Source: Phlegmacium glaucopus
Taxonomy: Eukaryota > Basidiomycota > Agaricomycetes > Agaricales > Cortinariaceae
Assembly: GCA_015039465.1 (NCBI GenBank)
Contig: MU130714.1
Location: forward strand, 124,001 to 188,000
Length of the DNA: 64,000 bases
Direction: 5' to 3'
The notes beneath the pieces were generated by a model that did not search any database, was not told the origin of the DNA, and was given only the letters and a program-made list of their open reading frames with translations. Each line of letters opens with the position of its first letter. Position 1 is the first letter of the stretch. Positions 34,214 through 47,100 of the stretch are shown piece by piece. The position numbers were made by a program, and so were the translations under genes.

Positions 34214-34344
34214 CCTGTGCTGCATTTTCTAAGATTCCAACTATGTCAAACCAGGGTTGAGTGAAGGAATGGCTATGGAATGACCAACATTGACATCAGG
34301 AAATTGGGGAAAGTCCCATTTGGCAATATGATGTTCACGAACCT

Positions 34345-34830
34345 GTCACAACATTATAACACCAGACAATGGTTTATAACTGTGTATCTGTGACATGTAG
34401 GATTATGGTAATATCATCCATTAGGTACAATATTCTTTCTTTAATGCAAAGCAAATATAATATGGCAAGGACATTATAACTAGATTGTAAAATTGCTGCC
34501 AGGTTTGTGAAAAAATCACAATATGCTTGTCAGATGTTAAATGGTTATAACTCATTATCATCCTTTGGCAGGATTGATCCAGAAATCAGGAAAGTGTCAC
34601 AACATGATAACACCCAGACAACGGTTCATAACTGTGTATCTGCGACATGTAGGATTATGGTAATATCATCCATTAGGTACAATATTCTCTCTTTAATATA
34701 AAGCAAACATAATATGACAAGGACATTATAACTAGATTGTGAGATGGCTACCAGGTTTGCGAAAAAATTACAATATGCATGTCAGATGTTAAATGGTTCA
34801 TAGCTCATTATCATCCTTTGGCAGTATTGG
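34345..34830. repeat. Two-unit tandem repeat, period about 251 bp
   Basis: GTCACAACAT...CATCCTTTGGCAG occurs twice, at 34345 and 34596, with about 90% identity by eye. It is non-coding and AT-rich. Confidence 0.75.
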
Positions 34831-34857
34831 TAGGCTGGATATGAAGAGTGCACAATA

Positions 34858-35245
34858 CACTGCTGGCACTGGGTGGTGTTTCCCTTAGAAAAACTTATTT
34901 TTAGATATGTTTTGTCATTTCCAAATAATTTTTCTCATGAAAACACACAAAGTATTTCTGAAGGAAAAATTCTAAAAATACATCAGGTGTTTTTCATGTG
35001 TTTCCCAAAGATAAATCTTATGTTTTTTAAAGGTTTTCCTTTCAGAAACAGCAGGGAAACACCTATTCCACCAATCACAACATAAGATTTATCTTTGGGA
35101 AACACATGAAAAACACCTGATGTATTTTTAGAATTTTTCCTTCAGAAATACTTTGTGTGTTTTCATGAGAAAAATTATTTGGAAATGACAAAACATATCT
35201 AAAAATAAGTTTTTCTAAGGGAAACACCACCCAGTGCCAGCAGTG
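34858..35245. mobile_element. CACTA-like palindromic MITE, 388 bp
   Basis: Near-perfect inverted arms of about 165 bp start CACTGCTGGCACTGGGTGG and end with its complement, separated by a loop of about 55 bp. Flanking ATA (34855-34857 and 35246-35248) fits a 3-bp target duplication. CACTG ends with a 3-bp duplication suggest the CACTA/EnSpm superfamily. No coding sequence. Confidence 0.75.
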
Positions 35246-36625
35246 ATATGGTATACAAGTTACATTTAATTATTACAATGAAATATCCATTTGACTGGGC
35301 ATAGGCAGTGTTAAATTTTCTTTAAGTTAAATAGACCAACCCTAAACACACCAAAATTACTAAATATGTAAGTTCAACCTCCCAACTTGAAACTTCATTA
35401 ATCTTTGTCTCTGACCACCACCACCCACCACCACATCATGACACTGAACAACAGTGGCTACCCCTCTCTTAAAATGCTCAATGACCCAAAATATCAACAC
35501 AATCAAGTGAGTAATGATTTTTTGCTTGCTTGAATTTTCTCTGATTATATGGATCAACCGCCTTTTGCATCAACCAATATTTTGACAACTACAGGTGTCA
35601 TGTTTATTCAACTTTAGGTCTTCACTTACAACAAGATGATGTGGGCAAACAACAACAACAATGTCAGCAATAGACAATGACAACAACAATAGGGACCCAA
35701 ATGACACGAACAACAGTGTTGTTTGGTCCCAGGTATGTTTTTACATTCCATGTCTTCTCTTAACTTACCTTTTCATTCAATTCTAGGTTATCACCTTCTT
35801 ACAACAATGCGACGAGGGCCAATGCTGGCAACAGACAACAACAACAACAAGGCCCAAACAATGCCATCGTTCATGTTGTCTCCCCGCTGATCTCTGATCG
35901 ACTGGCAGATTATTTTGTACCATATTAACTTTTCTTCATAGCTCAGCACCCTCAATCCAACAGCTGTTCTCCAGAAACCTGATGGATATTTTTGTTCTAT
36001 GTCAATCAGGGTACTGTGCATGATGGTGTGTCTCATTGTTGTGAAAAGTCTCATTTTATCCACTACTGGGTTTTAAAGTGTACATATCACATCAACTATC
36101 ATCATTTGTTCTGTGATTGCAAGCCTCGTCTTGGGAGGTGAGGTGGTACCTTATAGTACCAATTTTTTTTGCTGATCACTTGCTGTATATCTGATCACTG
36201 GGTCCATCTCCCTTCAGGCTGTGTATACAACATGTCATATAACTGACTAATGTAAACTTCGATGGATGAACAACTATGAATGAATGGTGATGAACAAACA
36301 ACAATAAATGATCAATGAATAAAAAACAATAAACAAATGGTAACAAACAACAAATAATTGGTAACAAACAACAAATAAATGGTAATGAACATGACAAATG
36401 ACTGCCGACAAACAAACAAGTATCCCACCACCAAGGTAGCCAACCTCGCAAAGATCAAGTTGTGGGACCACTTCAGAAAGATTACTCAAAGTGTCTGTAC
36501 AATTCTACTTTATATTAACCCAATATCTCATCATATGATTCTAGGTGCCTCAAGGTCCCTCATGTCCTTTATGGTGTTGGCTGCCTGGTTTAGTACCTGT
36601 AGCTATATTTTAGTACCTGCAGTTA
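35246..36625. other. Non-coding spacer with AAC/CCA simple repeats
   Basis: No gene. It contains CCACCA repeats near 35396-35431, AACAAC repeats near 35650-35860, and a degenerate AACAAACAACAAAT array near 36275-36400. Confidence 0.45.
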
Positions 36626-36663
36626 TGTTACATTCCATTATACATTACTCCAGTCTGGCTCCA
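36626..36663 (+). mobile_element. 38-bp L1 LTR fragment
   Basis: Reads TGTTACATTCCATTATAC... for 38 bp and is followed at once by the start of a full L1 LTR (copy E). It is probably the stub of an older LTR into which copy E inserted or recombined. Confidence 0.7.
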
Positions 36664-37239
36664 TGTTACATTCCATCACACGTTACTCCGGCCCGACTCC
36701 GACGGAGTTGTTTCCGGTAGTCCGTACTCCATTCCAGTACTTTCACTTGTCTCCAACTCTACTCCTCCTACGTCCGACTCCGAGACTTCTCCGTATCACT
36801 CCGACTCTTCCGACGATATCCCAAACACCTTACCACACCTTCGTCTTAACAACTATTCCTTTGTCATCACTTTCCCACTATCAGTCAGCACACCAGCCAT
36901 GGATTATTCACCCAAGAATGCAGGACCTTTTCCGGGAGCAGAATGCAGCACTTATATTTATCTTTTATATTTCGGATGCTATTTCTTATTATTATTTAAG
37001 TACTCGAAACTTGTATGTTTTCCCTCAGTTCGAATATCAACTTAGTTCCTCCTCTTGTTTTTCCTCTAAGTCACTGAGGTCTTCCGACTTGTTACTTTCT
37101 TCTTCTGTTCCAAAATCAGGACACCTTAGGAGCTGGGCGGCACAGCACACACGCTGAGGCCAACGTCCTTTCCGGGTTACTGTTCTGGTTCCGTTCCGGA
37201 GTAACTCCGACGTGACTTCCTTTTGTTTTAAACTTAACA
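36664..37239 (+). mobile_element. L1 LTR (copy E) followed by a gag start
   Basis: TGTTACATTCCATC...AAACTTAACA. It is the only L1 copy here with element-internal sequence after it in the same sense, so it fixes the orientation of the family. Confidence 0.85.
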
Positions 37240-37267
37240 GTATATTCGAACTCCTCACCCACTCCTA

Positions 37268-37390
37268 TGCAAACTCGTTCTAAAACTTCCAAAACACAAT
37301 TACCAATACAAGAAAATATGTCCCATGAAAACACTCCTGTTCCCGATGTAGTCGAAGAGGCTAGTCATATTGATGAACCTCGGTTCATTG
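37268..37390 (+). pseudogene. Gag N-terminal fragment after LTR copy E
   Basis: ATG 37268 opens MQTRSKTSKTQLPIQENM and continues to about DEPRF. This resembles Gypsy gag N termini that start with a TRSK-type motif soon after the LTR. The frame then runs into a GTT/GTG simple repeat belonging to the adjoining foldback-like element, so the retroelement is truncated here. Confidence 0.5.
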
Positions 37391-37992
37391 TCACCCCTTG
37401 TTGTCACCCCTTGTTGTCATCCATTGTCGTCCATCCATCATTGTCATCCATCCATTGTTGTTGTTGTCATCCATTGTTGTTGTTGTTGTTGTTGTTTGTT
37501 GTCATTGTTTGTTGTTGTTATTGTTGTTGTTGTTGTTGTTGTTGTTATCTTGGTGGTGGTGGTGGTGGTCGTTAGTAACAGGTTGTTTGTTGTGGTTGTG
37601 TAACACACTTGTCTGTTGTGGGTCACATGTGGTCACATGACCAACTCGCGAGCTGAACAAAAAACAGGATTGTGATGGCAACATGGCATTGCCACCATCT
37701 AATAATGAATAATATTCAATGTATTGCTATTGGTAGATTTTTAAATATTAGTAGTAATTGAGTCTGGTCCTTGTCTGGTACTGTCTGCTTGGACTTGTAT
37801 GCTGTTTCTGGTGACTGTCTGTCGGACTTTTCCATTGGACATGTCTGCCAGACAATTACCGGAATTGGCAACAGAAAGTTACCATACAATTTCCCTCATT
37901 TACACCACGAAAAATTACATTAAATTAAAAAAGTGTCCGGAAGTAGTCTGGCAGAAGTCCGGCCGGACAATGTGGGGGAGTGTAAAGACCTC
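37391..37992 (-). mobile_element. Foldback-like element, partial copy X4
   Basis: On the minus strand it starts GAGGTCTTTACACTCCCCCA and then CATTGTCCGGCCGGACTTCT. It passes a GGTGGCAATGCC block and a GTCACATGTG block, and ends in GTT/GTG simple repeats at 37450-37570. The order is the same as in X1 and X2, but the far arm is missing where it joins the gag fragment. Confidence 0.5.
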
Positions 37993-38701
37993 CAAAAATC
38001 AGTCAGAGCCAAATGGGCAGCCAAAACATATTGTGTGCAGTTGGGTCAGAACCGGATTGATAGCCTGCCAGAAAACAGCTGGCTTAGAATTGAATCAGCC
38101 ACCCCAAAATATTTTGTGCTTACCAGGTCCCAAATGATTAGCCAGCCACAATCAGGTCAGACCCCAATTATGAAAGCCAGAAAATATTCTGGGCCTACCC
38201 AGACCAATTCAAATATTGTTGGCTGACCAGGTCAGAACTGAATGCTGGCAAATACTGTGGACAATCAGGTTAAACCCAAATTAAGAACTGAATCTGTAAC
38301 CAGAAAATAGTCTGGGCCTACCAGGTTGGAACATAATTATTAAGCAGCAGGATAATATTCTGGGCAATCGGGTCAGACTTGACTTGAGAACTGAATCGGT
38401 AGCTAGAAAATAATCTGAGCCTACCCAGTCAAACCAATTCAAAATATTGTTGGCCTACTGGGTAGCCAGCTGGAAAATATTGTGGACAATTGGGTCAGAC
38501 CTGAGTGAAGAACCAAATCACTAACCAGAAAATAGTCCAGGCTTACTGGGTTGGAACATAATGGTTAGCTAGCAGGATAATATTCTGGGCAATCAGGTCA
38601 GAATTGAATTGAGAGCTGAATTGGTAGCTAGAAAATATTCTGGGCCTACTGGGTCAGAACCAATTCAAAATATTGTTGGCCTACCAGGTAGCCAGCCAGA
38701 G

Positions 38702-39271
38702 TGTTAAGTTTAAAACAAGGAAGTCACGTCGGAGTTACTCTGGAATGGAACCGGAACAGTAAGCGGAAAGGATGTTGGCCTCAGCGTGTGTGCTGTGCTG
38801 CCCAGCTCCTAAGGTGTCCTGATTTCGGAACGGAAGAAGAAGTAATAAGACGGAAGACCTCAGTGACTTAGAGGATGAACAAGAGGAGGAAACAAAGTTG
38901 ATATTCGAACTGAGGGAAAACATACAAGTTTCGAGTACTTAAATAAATAAAGGAATAGCAACCGAAATATAAAAGATAAATATAAGTGCTGCATTCTGCT
39001 CCTGGGAAGGTCCTGCATTCTTGGGTGAATAATCCATGGCAGGTATGCTGACTGATGGTGGGAAGGATGATGACAAAGAATAGTGGTAGTGGCAAAGAAG
39101 TGGTAATGGGTTTGGAGTACAGACGGAGGAACCGGAATGACATGGAAAAGTCTCGCAGTTGAACTTAGGAAGAGTAGTTCAGGATATAAGGGAAGGCACT
39201 GTACAGAGTACGGACTACCAGAAACAGCTCCGACGGAGCTGGACCAGAGTAACATATAATGGAATGTAACA
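38702..39271 (-). mobile_element. L1 solo LTR (copy F)
   Basis: TGTTAAGTTTAAAAC...GGAATGTAACA with perfect 5-bp target duplication CAGAG (38697-38701 and 39272-39276). Inserted in the minisatellite field. Confidence 0.9.
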
Positions 39272-39372
39272 CAGAGAATATTGTAGACAATCGGGTCAGA
39301 CCTGAGTGAAGAACCAAATCAGTCACCAGAAAATAGTCTGGGCCTACCAGGTCGGAACATAATGGTTAGCTG

Positions 39373-39919
39373 TGTTACATTCCATTATATGTGACTCCGG
39401 TACTCTATACTCCATTCCAGTACCTTCCCTTGTATCCAGATCCACTCTTCCTTCATCCAACTCTGAGATTTCTCTGTATCATTCTGGCTCTTCTGATGAT
39501 ACTCCAAACCCATTACCACATCTTCACCATAACAACTATTTCTTTGTCATCACTTTCCCATTATCAGTCAGCACACCCACTATGGATTATTCACCCAAGA
39601 ATGCAGGACCTTCTGGGAGCAGAACACAGCACTTTATATTTATCTTCCATATTTTGGTTGCTATTTCTTTTATTATTTAAGTACTCAAAACTTGTATGTA
39701 TTCCTCAATTTGAATATCAACTGAGTTTCCTCCTCCTATTCTTCCTCTAAGTTCCTCCAACTTCCGGTTCCACTATGTTCTGTTCTTACTCCGAAAGTAG
39801 GACATGAAGGTTTAGGGTAGCACAGCACATATGCTGAAGCTGAAGTCTTTTTCCGTTCCGTGGTTCTGTTCTGATCAAACTCTGTCCGATACTCCGGAAT
39901 AGAGTTCACAAACTTAACA
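39373..39919 (+). mobile_element. L1 solo LTR (copy G)
   Basis: TGTTACATTCCATTATATG...CACAAACTTAACA with near-matching flanks AGCTG and GGCTG. It is CpG-depleted compared with copies A and D, so it is older. Confidence 0.85.
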
Positions 39920-40519
39920 GGCTGGCAGGATAGTATTCTGGGCAATCAGGTCAGAACTGAATTGAGAACTGAATTGGTAGCAGGAACATATTCTGGTCCT
40001 ACCAGGTCAGAACCGATTCAACCCTACCGGGTAGCCAGCCAGAAAATATTGTGGACAATTGGGTCAGACCTGAGTGAAGAACCAAATCAGTAACCAGAAA
40101 ATAGTCTGGGCCTACCAGGTCAGAACATAATGGTTAGCTGGCAGGATAATGTTGTGGGCAATCAGGTCGGAACCAATTCAACATATTGTGAGTTGGTCAG
40201 AACCTAATGGTTAGCCAGCTGGGAAATATTCTGGGCAATCGGGTCAGATCCAAAGTAAGTAATGTGGGCCTACTGGGCTGGCACCAAATCATGGGCCTAT
40301 CTGGTCACAACCAACTGGTTAGCCAGCCGGAACTGAAAATCAGGTCAGAACCAATCAGAACCTAATTGTTAGGTGGGCAGAAACATTCCAGTCAGAATTG
40401 AATCTGTAGTCAGAAATATTAACACATTGTAGGCCCAGGTCAGAACCAAGTTGGTAGCCAGCCAGAAACTGCTCTGGGGCCACAGCCTGGTCAGAACTAA
40501 ACAAATCTTTAGCTAGGGA

Positions 40520-40840
40520 TAGTGTTGTTGAGGCTGGCTTGAGCAATTTTGGTATTTTTAAAATAACATGACACTGTGTATTTTATTGCTTAGTGTTGGG
40601 AAATGACCCCCCGGCTTATGGGGTCCTTTATATGTGTAAATATTTATAGAATTCTATAGAATTTATCGGAATTTATATTACCATCAATTCTAATAAATCC
40701 CATAAAATTCTATAAATATTTACACATATAAAGGACCCCATAAGCCAGGGGGTCATCTCCCAACACTAAGCAATAAAATTCCACATTGTCATGTTATTTG
40801 AAAGATATTAAAAGTGCTCAAGCCAGCCTTAACAACAGTA
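40520..40840. mobile_element. hAT-type palindromic MITE, copy 1 (321 bp)
   Basis: Starts TAGTGTTGTTGAGGCTGG and ends in its imperfect complement (CCAGCCTTAACAACAGTA). It has a perfect 8-bp target duplication GCTAGGGA (40512-40519 and 40841-40848). Most of the element is one hairpin. Confidence 0.9.
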
Positions 40841-41441
40841 GCTAGGGAGAAGCCTGCCAGGTCAGAATTAGCAAGCCTGACAATATCCTGGGCAATTGGG
40901 TCAGAAGGAATATGTTGCCAGCCTCAAAACATTTGGCTTGGAATTGAATTGGTAGCCAGAAATATTGTGGACCTACCTAGTCAGAACTGATTTGTTAATC
41001 ACCCAATCTGGTCAGAATCAGCATCCATCAATAAACAAACCTTAGGCTGTGGATTGATAATCAGTTGATCAATCATCAATCTGCAGCAGAGGGTTCAAAT
41101 ACTGGCCTTAGGGTTTTGGCTTCTTGACTACTCTCCTCATCCCTAACTGCTTCATTGTGTTGGAAGTACATACTAAGAAAATAACTGCTGGCAAGCTCAT
41201 GCTCTCTTTAGCCTGCCTGAAGACATTTGGGCAATCAGCTCAAAACCGAATAATTAGTCATCCAGACAATAATCTCGCCAGAACTGAATCGGTAGTCATC
41301 CAGAAAGTATTCCAATTAGAACAGAATCATTAGTGATCTGGAGAATAATCTGGTCATTCCTGCTGCATTTCAGCCTGTCACCCGAACACCCAAGAAGTAT
41401 TCTGTGTGTCTGCCAAAGAAAGATAAAGAGGTCTGCGCAAC
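40841..41441. repeat. Continuation of the minisatellite field
   Basis: Units GGTCAGAA..AATTGGTAGCCAGAAAT continue to about 41340 and become more diverged. No gene. Confidence 0.5.
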
Positions 41442-41823
41442 TAGTGTTGTTGAGGCTGGCTTGAGCAAATTTAGTATTTTTCAAATAACATGACACCATG
41501 TACTCTGATTGCTTAGTGTTGGGAGATGACCCCCTGGCTTATAGGGTCCTCTATATGTGTAAATATCCATAGAATTTTATGGGATTTATTAGAATTGATA
41601 TTTTGGTCAAGCCATTTGGTCAAGTGGCTGACTTGAAGCCATTTGACAAATGGCTTGATGGTAATATAAATTCCAATAAATCCCATACAATTCTATAAAT
41701 ATTTACACATATAAAGGACTCTATAAGCCAGGGGGTCATTTCCCAATACTAAGCAATCAAAGTACATGGTGTCATGTTATTTGGAAAATACTAAAATTTC
41801 TCAAGCCAGCCTCAACAACACTA
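41442..41823. mobile_element. hAT-type palindromic MITE, copy 2 (382 bp)
   Basis: TAGTGTTGTTGAGGCTGG...CCAGCCTCAACAACACTA with perfect 8-bp target duplication TGCGCAAC (41434-41441 and 41824-41831). The loop holds an extra GGTCAAGCCATTTGG-type inverted block that copies 1 and 3 lack. Confidence 0.92.
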
Positions 41824-41832
41824 TGCGCAACT

Positions 41833-42460
41833 CATAAACCAATATCACCATGTCTCTCTTATTCTTATCATACTTGGAAGGAAGGTTGCTTGGTGCAATG
41901 CTTGACAGCTGGTTGAAGTTAAAAAGGTTTGTCTGTTTCTCTTTATAGGATAACTAATGTGGGCCTTTTCAGTGATTTTTTTTGTAGAATTTCTACCTTG
42001 AAGCCCTGGTACACTTGGTCCAGGAACTCTCTGGCCTCCCATTAGGGCTTGTTTCCATCAACCGCATGCTTCAATTATCCTGCCATTTTCAAAGGCTGTG
42101 TTTGGAAATTGTCTATCAAGGATACTAGAGTATTAAGCTATTGTAGCGTAATACTTTATTACCCTTGACAGGGAATTTCCAAATGCTGCCTTTGGAAATA
42201 GTGGAATCATTTTTCTATTGAAGCATGCCATCAACAGAAATGAGCCAAAGTGGGAGGACAGAGGGCTCCTGGACTGAGTATACCAGGGCTTTCAAGGTGA
42301 AAATTCAACAAAAATGGTCACTGAAGAGGCCTGCATTAGTAATCCTATCCAGACAAACAGACAAACCTTTTTAACTTCGACCGGCCATCAAGCATTGCAC
42401 CAAGCAACCTTCCTTCTGAGTATGGTAAGAATAAGAGAGACATGGCGATATTGGTTTATG
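41833..42460. mobile_element. 628-bp inverted repeat, possible foldback MITE
   Basis: Arms of about 220 bp start CATAAACCAATATCACCATG and end CATGGCGATATTGGTTTATG. They carry matching internal blocks (GGAAGGTTGCTTGGTGCAA and complement). It begins one base after the target duplication of the preceding MITE. No coding sequence. Confidence 0.7.
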
Positions 42461-43179
42461 ACCTCCTGTTTATCTTTGGCCAACCCAGAATGCTTCTTGG
42501 GGGTTTGGCCAAAATGCAGCCTGATTGCTGCCTGGGTTTTGCATGATCACTCCAAATTTCTGTGCTTGGTCCACCCAAATTTGAGGTTCCTGGGTCACTC
42601 CCCAGAATACATTCCAGTTGCACACTTGGGTTTGTTCCAGTGATCACCCAGAACACAATACTTATACATGTACAAAATTGGCTGCCTATTCTAGAAAACA
42701 ATGACAGACTGGTTGTTTAAGGTGCTATAGCTGTCAGGTTTCTTCAGTCCATAGGCTTTATGTATGGTTGGTTGGGTGATTTAATCAGGTGAATCATTCC
42801 AGATTGTCATGTAGAATTCAATTGGTTATGGGCTCCAAGCCTCATTCAGCTGGCTGTTGGATTTACTTTGCATCAACTATATATTAATTGAGTAAAGAGC
42901 TTGTAACAGACGGAAGGTTTGTCAGACTTCTGATTTCCCACTCATTGCAAGAAATATTATATTTGGGTCACTATGGTGACCCATGGCTATACTACAACAA
43001 AATGATTGGGCCACAAAAGCAGGTGACCCCTCCACAACAGATGCATCAACAAAAAAGTTCTCAATATGTAACGTGCCAAAAAAAAACCCCCCTGGGCAGC
43101 CAGCAAGCCGACAAAGCCACCTGACTCTATGACACCCCAGCTTTACAATGCTTGCTCTCACCAGGGCCTGGGCTTGAGG
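42461..43179. other. Spacer with no supported gene
   Basis: Mostly unique sequence. Short ORFs in both strands have no domain features. The 3' part may extend the broken gene fragment described next. Confidence 0.35.
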
Positions 43180-44020
43180 TAGGTCAGCCATCTCCCTCTT
43201 TCATGATGACTGACTCTTCCAATATTAATTGGGGGTCAATTACAGAAGTTGGAGGCCATGGCGGCTGTGGTGAGAATGGTACTGGAGTTGAATCTCTGTG
43301 GTTAAGGCCTGGATCCATGTTGACATCACCATCCAGATCAAGAGAGATATATTTGGCATCCCATTCAGATGCTAGCCCACCTTCAATTGGCTCACCATTG
43401 ATTGGCTCATCATTGATTGGCTCATCATTGATTGGCCCATCCAATCGCATTGGTATGCTAGCACTGGGAGACTGCTTGTACAAGGTGGGTGCCGACTGAT
43501 CTGTGTCTTGGTGTTCACCAAGATATGGCTGAACCTAAACAGGTCAGCACTGGAGACTGGTCATTGCCAATGATTGAGTAGCTGCATGATATGCTCCTTC
43601 TTCATGTCGCTGAGATCATCAATTACTGTGTTTTCAGGGAGATACTTGGAATTGATAAAATCAGCTGTGTTTTCTGTGATCCACTTCCATGGGACCCTAT
43701 CATGTTCATGCCCAGAAGCAAAACCTAGAAAGATTCAGAACAAAAACAAGTCAAAGTTCAAATCATGCCAACATACAATAATGTGTTGTGATAAAGCTTC
43801 TTATAATCTGCTTCACGTATACCAAAGTGTCCCCTTCCTGTGGGGGAGGCACCAATGGGAATCCTTTCACATCCCGATTAAGCCAAATCAAGATAGTTGT
43901 GGCCCAACTCTGAGCGACCAAGTCCACTTCCTCACTGGACTCAACATGATAACAGTACCTCATGTACTGCACCCAATAGCCTTCAAACTGTTTGACAGGA
44001 CGCTTCTTGACTTCTTACTT
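43180..44020 (-). pseudogene. Fragment of an intron-containing gene of unknown function
   Basis: The minus strand from about 44020 reads KRRPVKQFEGYWVQYMRYCY...SFITTHY. A GTATGT...TTCTAG intron at about 43730-43780 follows, then DRVPWKWITENTADFINSKY...IMQLLNHWQ and a TGA. A further frame (43184-43483) holds four PINDE/PINGE-type repeats from a 15-bp minisatellite and an acidic LDLDGDVNMD stretch. The W-rich block recalls hypothetical proteins common in Agaricomycetes and often near transposons. The upstream end is cut off by the LINE. No function can be given. Confidence 0.45.
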
Positions 44021-44190
44021 CCACCATCCCTTCCGGGGTCCTGGTTCTTGTCGACACTAAGCGAACTTTCTCTTCTTAATTTCCTGCCTTCTTCCCCTGT
44101 AGCTGTACTAATTTTCCCCTCATCTCCCAATTACCCACCCCACATACCCAGAAGCTCTTCCCCATACCCTACTCTTACCTTCTGCTCACT

Positions 44191-47100
44191 ATGGACAAGG
44201 ATAAAGATAAAGGCAGGGCTTCCAAAAATCTTGCCAGCACATCCCTCCGTGACAGGACCCCAAGCAGTTCCCAACACAGTTTAGCCACACGATCTGACAT
44301 CAATACTTTGATTGCCGGCAGCCCTGGGCCTGTCACTAACATTGTAGATGCCCGCAAATGGTTGGAGACCAAAGGCTGGATCCTAGCCGGGGAAGACTAC
44401 GACCGTTCGAAGATGGTCAAGATTCTTCTGACAACATCTCTCCTCCCGAAAATCCCCCCTGAAGCTGCCAATGCCATTTGTGCAACAGCTTTTCTACTGG
44501 AGGGCGACATCACCAACAATGTTTCCTCCATTCTCGCTTCAGCGGTAGCGAACAAGGTAAAGACTGACCTAGCTTTGCTCGCCACGGAACTTTCTTCGGC
44601 CCGAGCTTTCCTTGAGGCCAGCTCCATTCAACAAGCCAACACGACCCTTGAACTCAAAGAAGCCTCAGCCAAAGCCAGCGCAACGGCAACCTCTTTAGAA
44701 GAAGTTGCCGCCAAGCTCACCGCTCTAGGTCCATCTACTGTACCTACCAATATTCAATGGCCTTCGCTCTCAAACCTCCATCCATCCCCACCCTCCTTGC
44801 CCTCCCCACCCTCCTTGCCCTCCAACTCTCATAACCCAGATGCCCCCAACTCCACAACACGCCTCCAGCAGCGCCTACTACTTGCAGCTCAAACTGTCCT
44901 GGTCCAATGTGACCCCACAGACCCTCTCTCCCCTCTAGATCACTCAGCCACAGCTATCCTGACACTCAGAGACACCATGAACAAGAGCATCGCTGACCTC
45001 GGCGAATTGGATCAGCCCTTCTGGGACCTAGACCTAGATGACACTACCAATACCAAGCCCAAGCCTCAGATGCTCATACACGGTATCCAAGCCCTTGAAA
45101 GAGGGGCTTTCCTTTTTGATTTCAACTCTGCTGCCTCTGCTGACCGTTTTAGATCTTACTCCAAGGAACACGTTCACTTCCCGACTGCTGACCTAGGCCC
45201 TTCTGCCGTCATCAAGGCTAAGAGCTACAACCTCATTTTCAAATTTGTCCCCTGTACAGGCGACTTTGACCCTTCTAATGCTAACTGCCTAACAGATATT
45301 GAAACTAGCAACAACCTTCCCACTGGATCCATCGTCTCTGCCTCCTGGATCAAGCGAACTGACCGCCGTGCCCCTAACCAGAAGGCCGCCTCCTTAAAAG
45401 TCACCTGCTCCTCACCAGAATCTGCCAACCACCTACTTTGCGAAAGGTTTTTCATCGAGGGCCAAACCATTACGGTGCGCAAAGACCTTTGTGAGCCTAT
45501 CCGCTGCAACAAATGCCAGATGCACAGCCACATCCGAGCGAGCTGCCCGAACACTGAAATATGCACCTGCTGTGCCAGCACTAGCCACTCCACAGCAAAC
45601 TGCCCCCCCAACCAACCCGCCCACTGCCACTCCTGCGGCTCAAGTTCTACCCATCCTAGTTACTCCCGCACTTGCCCAGCCTTTATATCCAAATGCGCTG
45701 CTATTGATGCTAAATACCCAGAAAACAACATGCCCTATTTTCCGATGGGCGAACCTTGGACCTGGGCCTCAACCCCTCCTAAACTATCAACCAACACCCC
45801 TCCCCACAGACCGCGCTATAAATCGTTGTTAGTGATTATAGCCTAGACTGCTTGAGGAGCAATGAAGACTACAAAGACAACCAGAGAGCGTTGGACCAGT
45901 CTTTAGATCAAAGGACTCCCTGTTATTTGTTTAGGGAAGGCTTAGCCTGTGACTTGTAACACACAACAGAAGGGAGAGAGTAGAAGACAAGGAGGATGAG
46001 GATGAAGACAAATTTAGAGGTGACTGAGATAGAGGAGGAAGGATGAGGATGATCAAGAGAGAGTCTTCTGTAAGACTATAGCAGTAGACAGTATGGATAG
46101 ATTGACAGTTAAATGCAGAAAAAAGCGAACTTGAGGAAGGAATGCACTGGAATTCCACTGAGATGATGAAAGTGGGGGGTAAGAATGAATTGAACTGAAC
46201 TACCTATCCTGGTACAAAAGAGCAGTATTTATACCCTAAGGATGAGGCTATGTAAAACAAATAAAAAAAGAAAGGAGTACGCGCTGTCAGAAGAAGATGA
46301 AGAGAGGACAGCTGCGAGAAGAAAAGAACAATGGAAAAGAAGAAGGAACAGTAAAAAAATCTGCAAAGTGTCAAAGTGCGAGAGAAAAGAAGAGAAGGCA
46401 GTGTACATAGTCCAATAGCAAAAATATATCTACTCCATAGGCGTGTGGTCATGTCAAAAATGTGAAAGGTCCTGAGTCAACACTTGAAAGGCGCAGCCTT
46501 GTTCCCGAGAAAACACTACTTGCCCATGGTCTCATGTCGCGCAGCCTTGATAACACTTGACACACTGCGAGAATAATCCTCTGCTGCTGATTCATCTGCA
46601 ATTCCTGCTTAGTCGTGATCCTCCTGGACTTCCTAAATTGTCATAAAGAGGGTGGGAAGGCGTCAGGTACCGCGTGAATGATGGTTTTGGCAGTGAATGA
46701 TAAGATAAGAGGTAGATGAGTGAGGATAGGGGACTGAGTGAGATCCAGGAGCGAGGGATGGCAAGATAGATGGCTGAGGGGAAGACTTGTGGGTCCATAG
46801 CCACAACAACAATGACAAAGCCTTTGACATAATGGGAGATGTGGCTGATGCGTCCATAAACAGGCCGTTCTTGAAATGATGGACCAAAGATACGATCAAA
46901 CACGAGCCGATGACCAATGCAAATAGTAGATTGATCGCTTTGCTGGATCACTAGCCAAGGAACAAATGGATGGTATATGCTTAGGAGCATGTCAATAGTG
47001 AAAACGATGGAGAGCATAGTGTGAGACATTGAGAGTATGATGAGCGATGGGGATGTTATCGTTGAACGAATGATTTTATTGACCAGGAACACGATTCAGG

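Larger units (their letters stand above)
37993..40510. repeat. Degenerate minisatellite field (GGTCAGAACC/AGCCAGAAAATA)
   Basis: Imperfect units of the form CTGGGC..ACCAGGTCAGAACC...TAGCCAGAAAATATT recur dozens of times. The field is interrupted by L1 LTR copies F (38702-39271) and G (39373-39919), and similar units resume to about 41340 beyond a MITE. It is non-coding, and the ORFs here are repeat translations. Confidence 0.7.

Noticed and set aside
37993..41340. CRISPR-like array of direct repeats
   Set aside because: Units are long, degenerate and without unique spacers of fixed length, and the genome is clearly eukaryotic.
46592..47092. A protein-coding gene inside the 1.38-kb LTR
   Set aside because: Present in both LTR copies, but several of the few differences change amino acids and no domain is recognised; probably a chance open frame.
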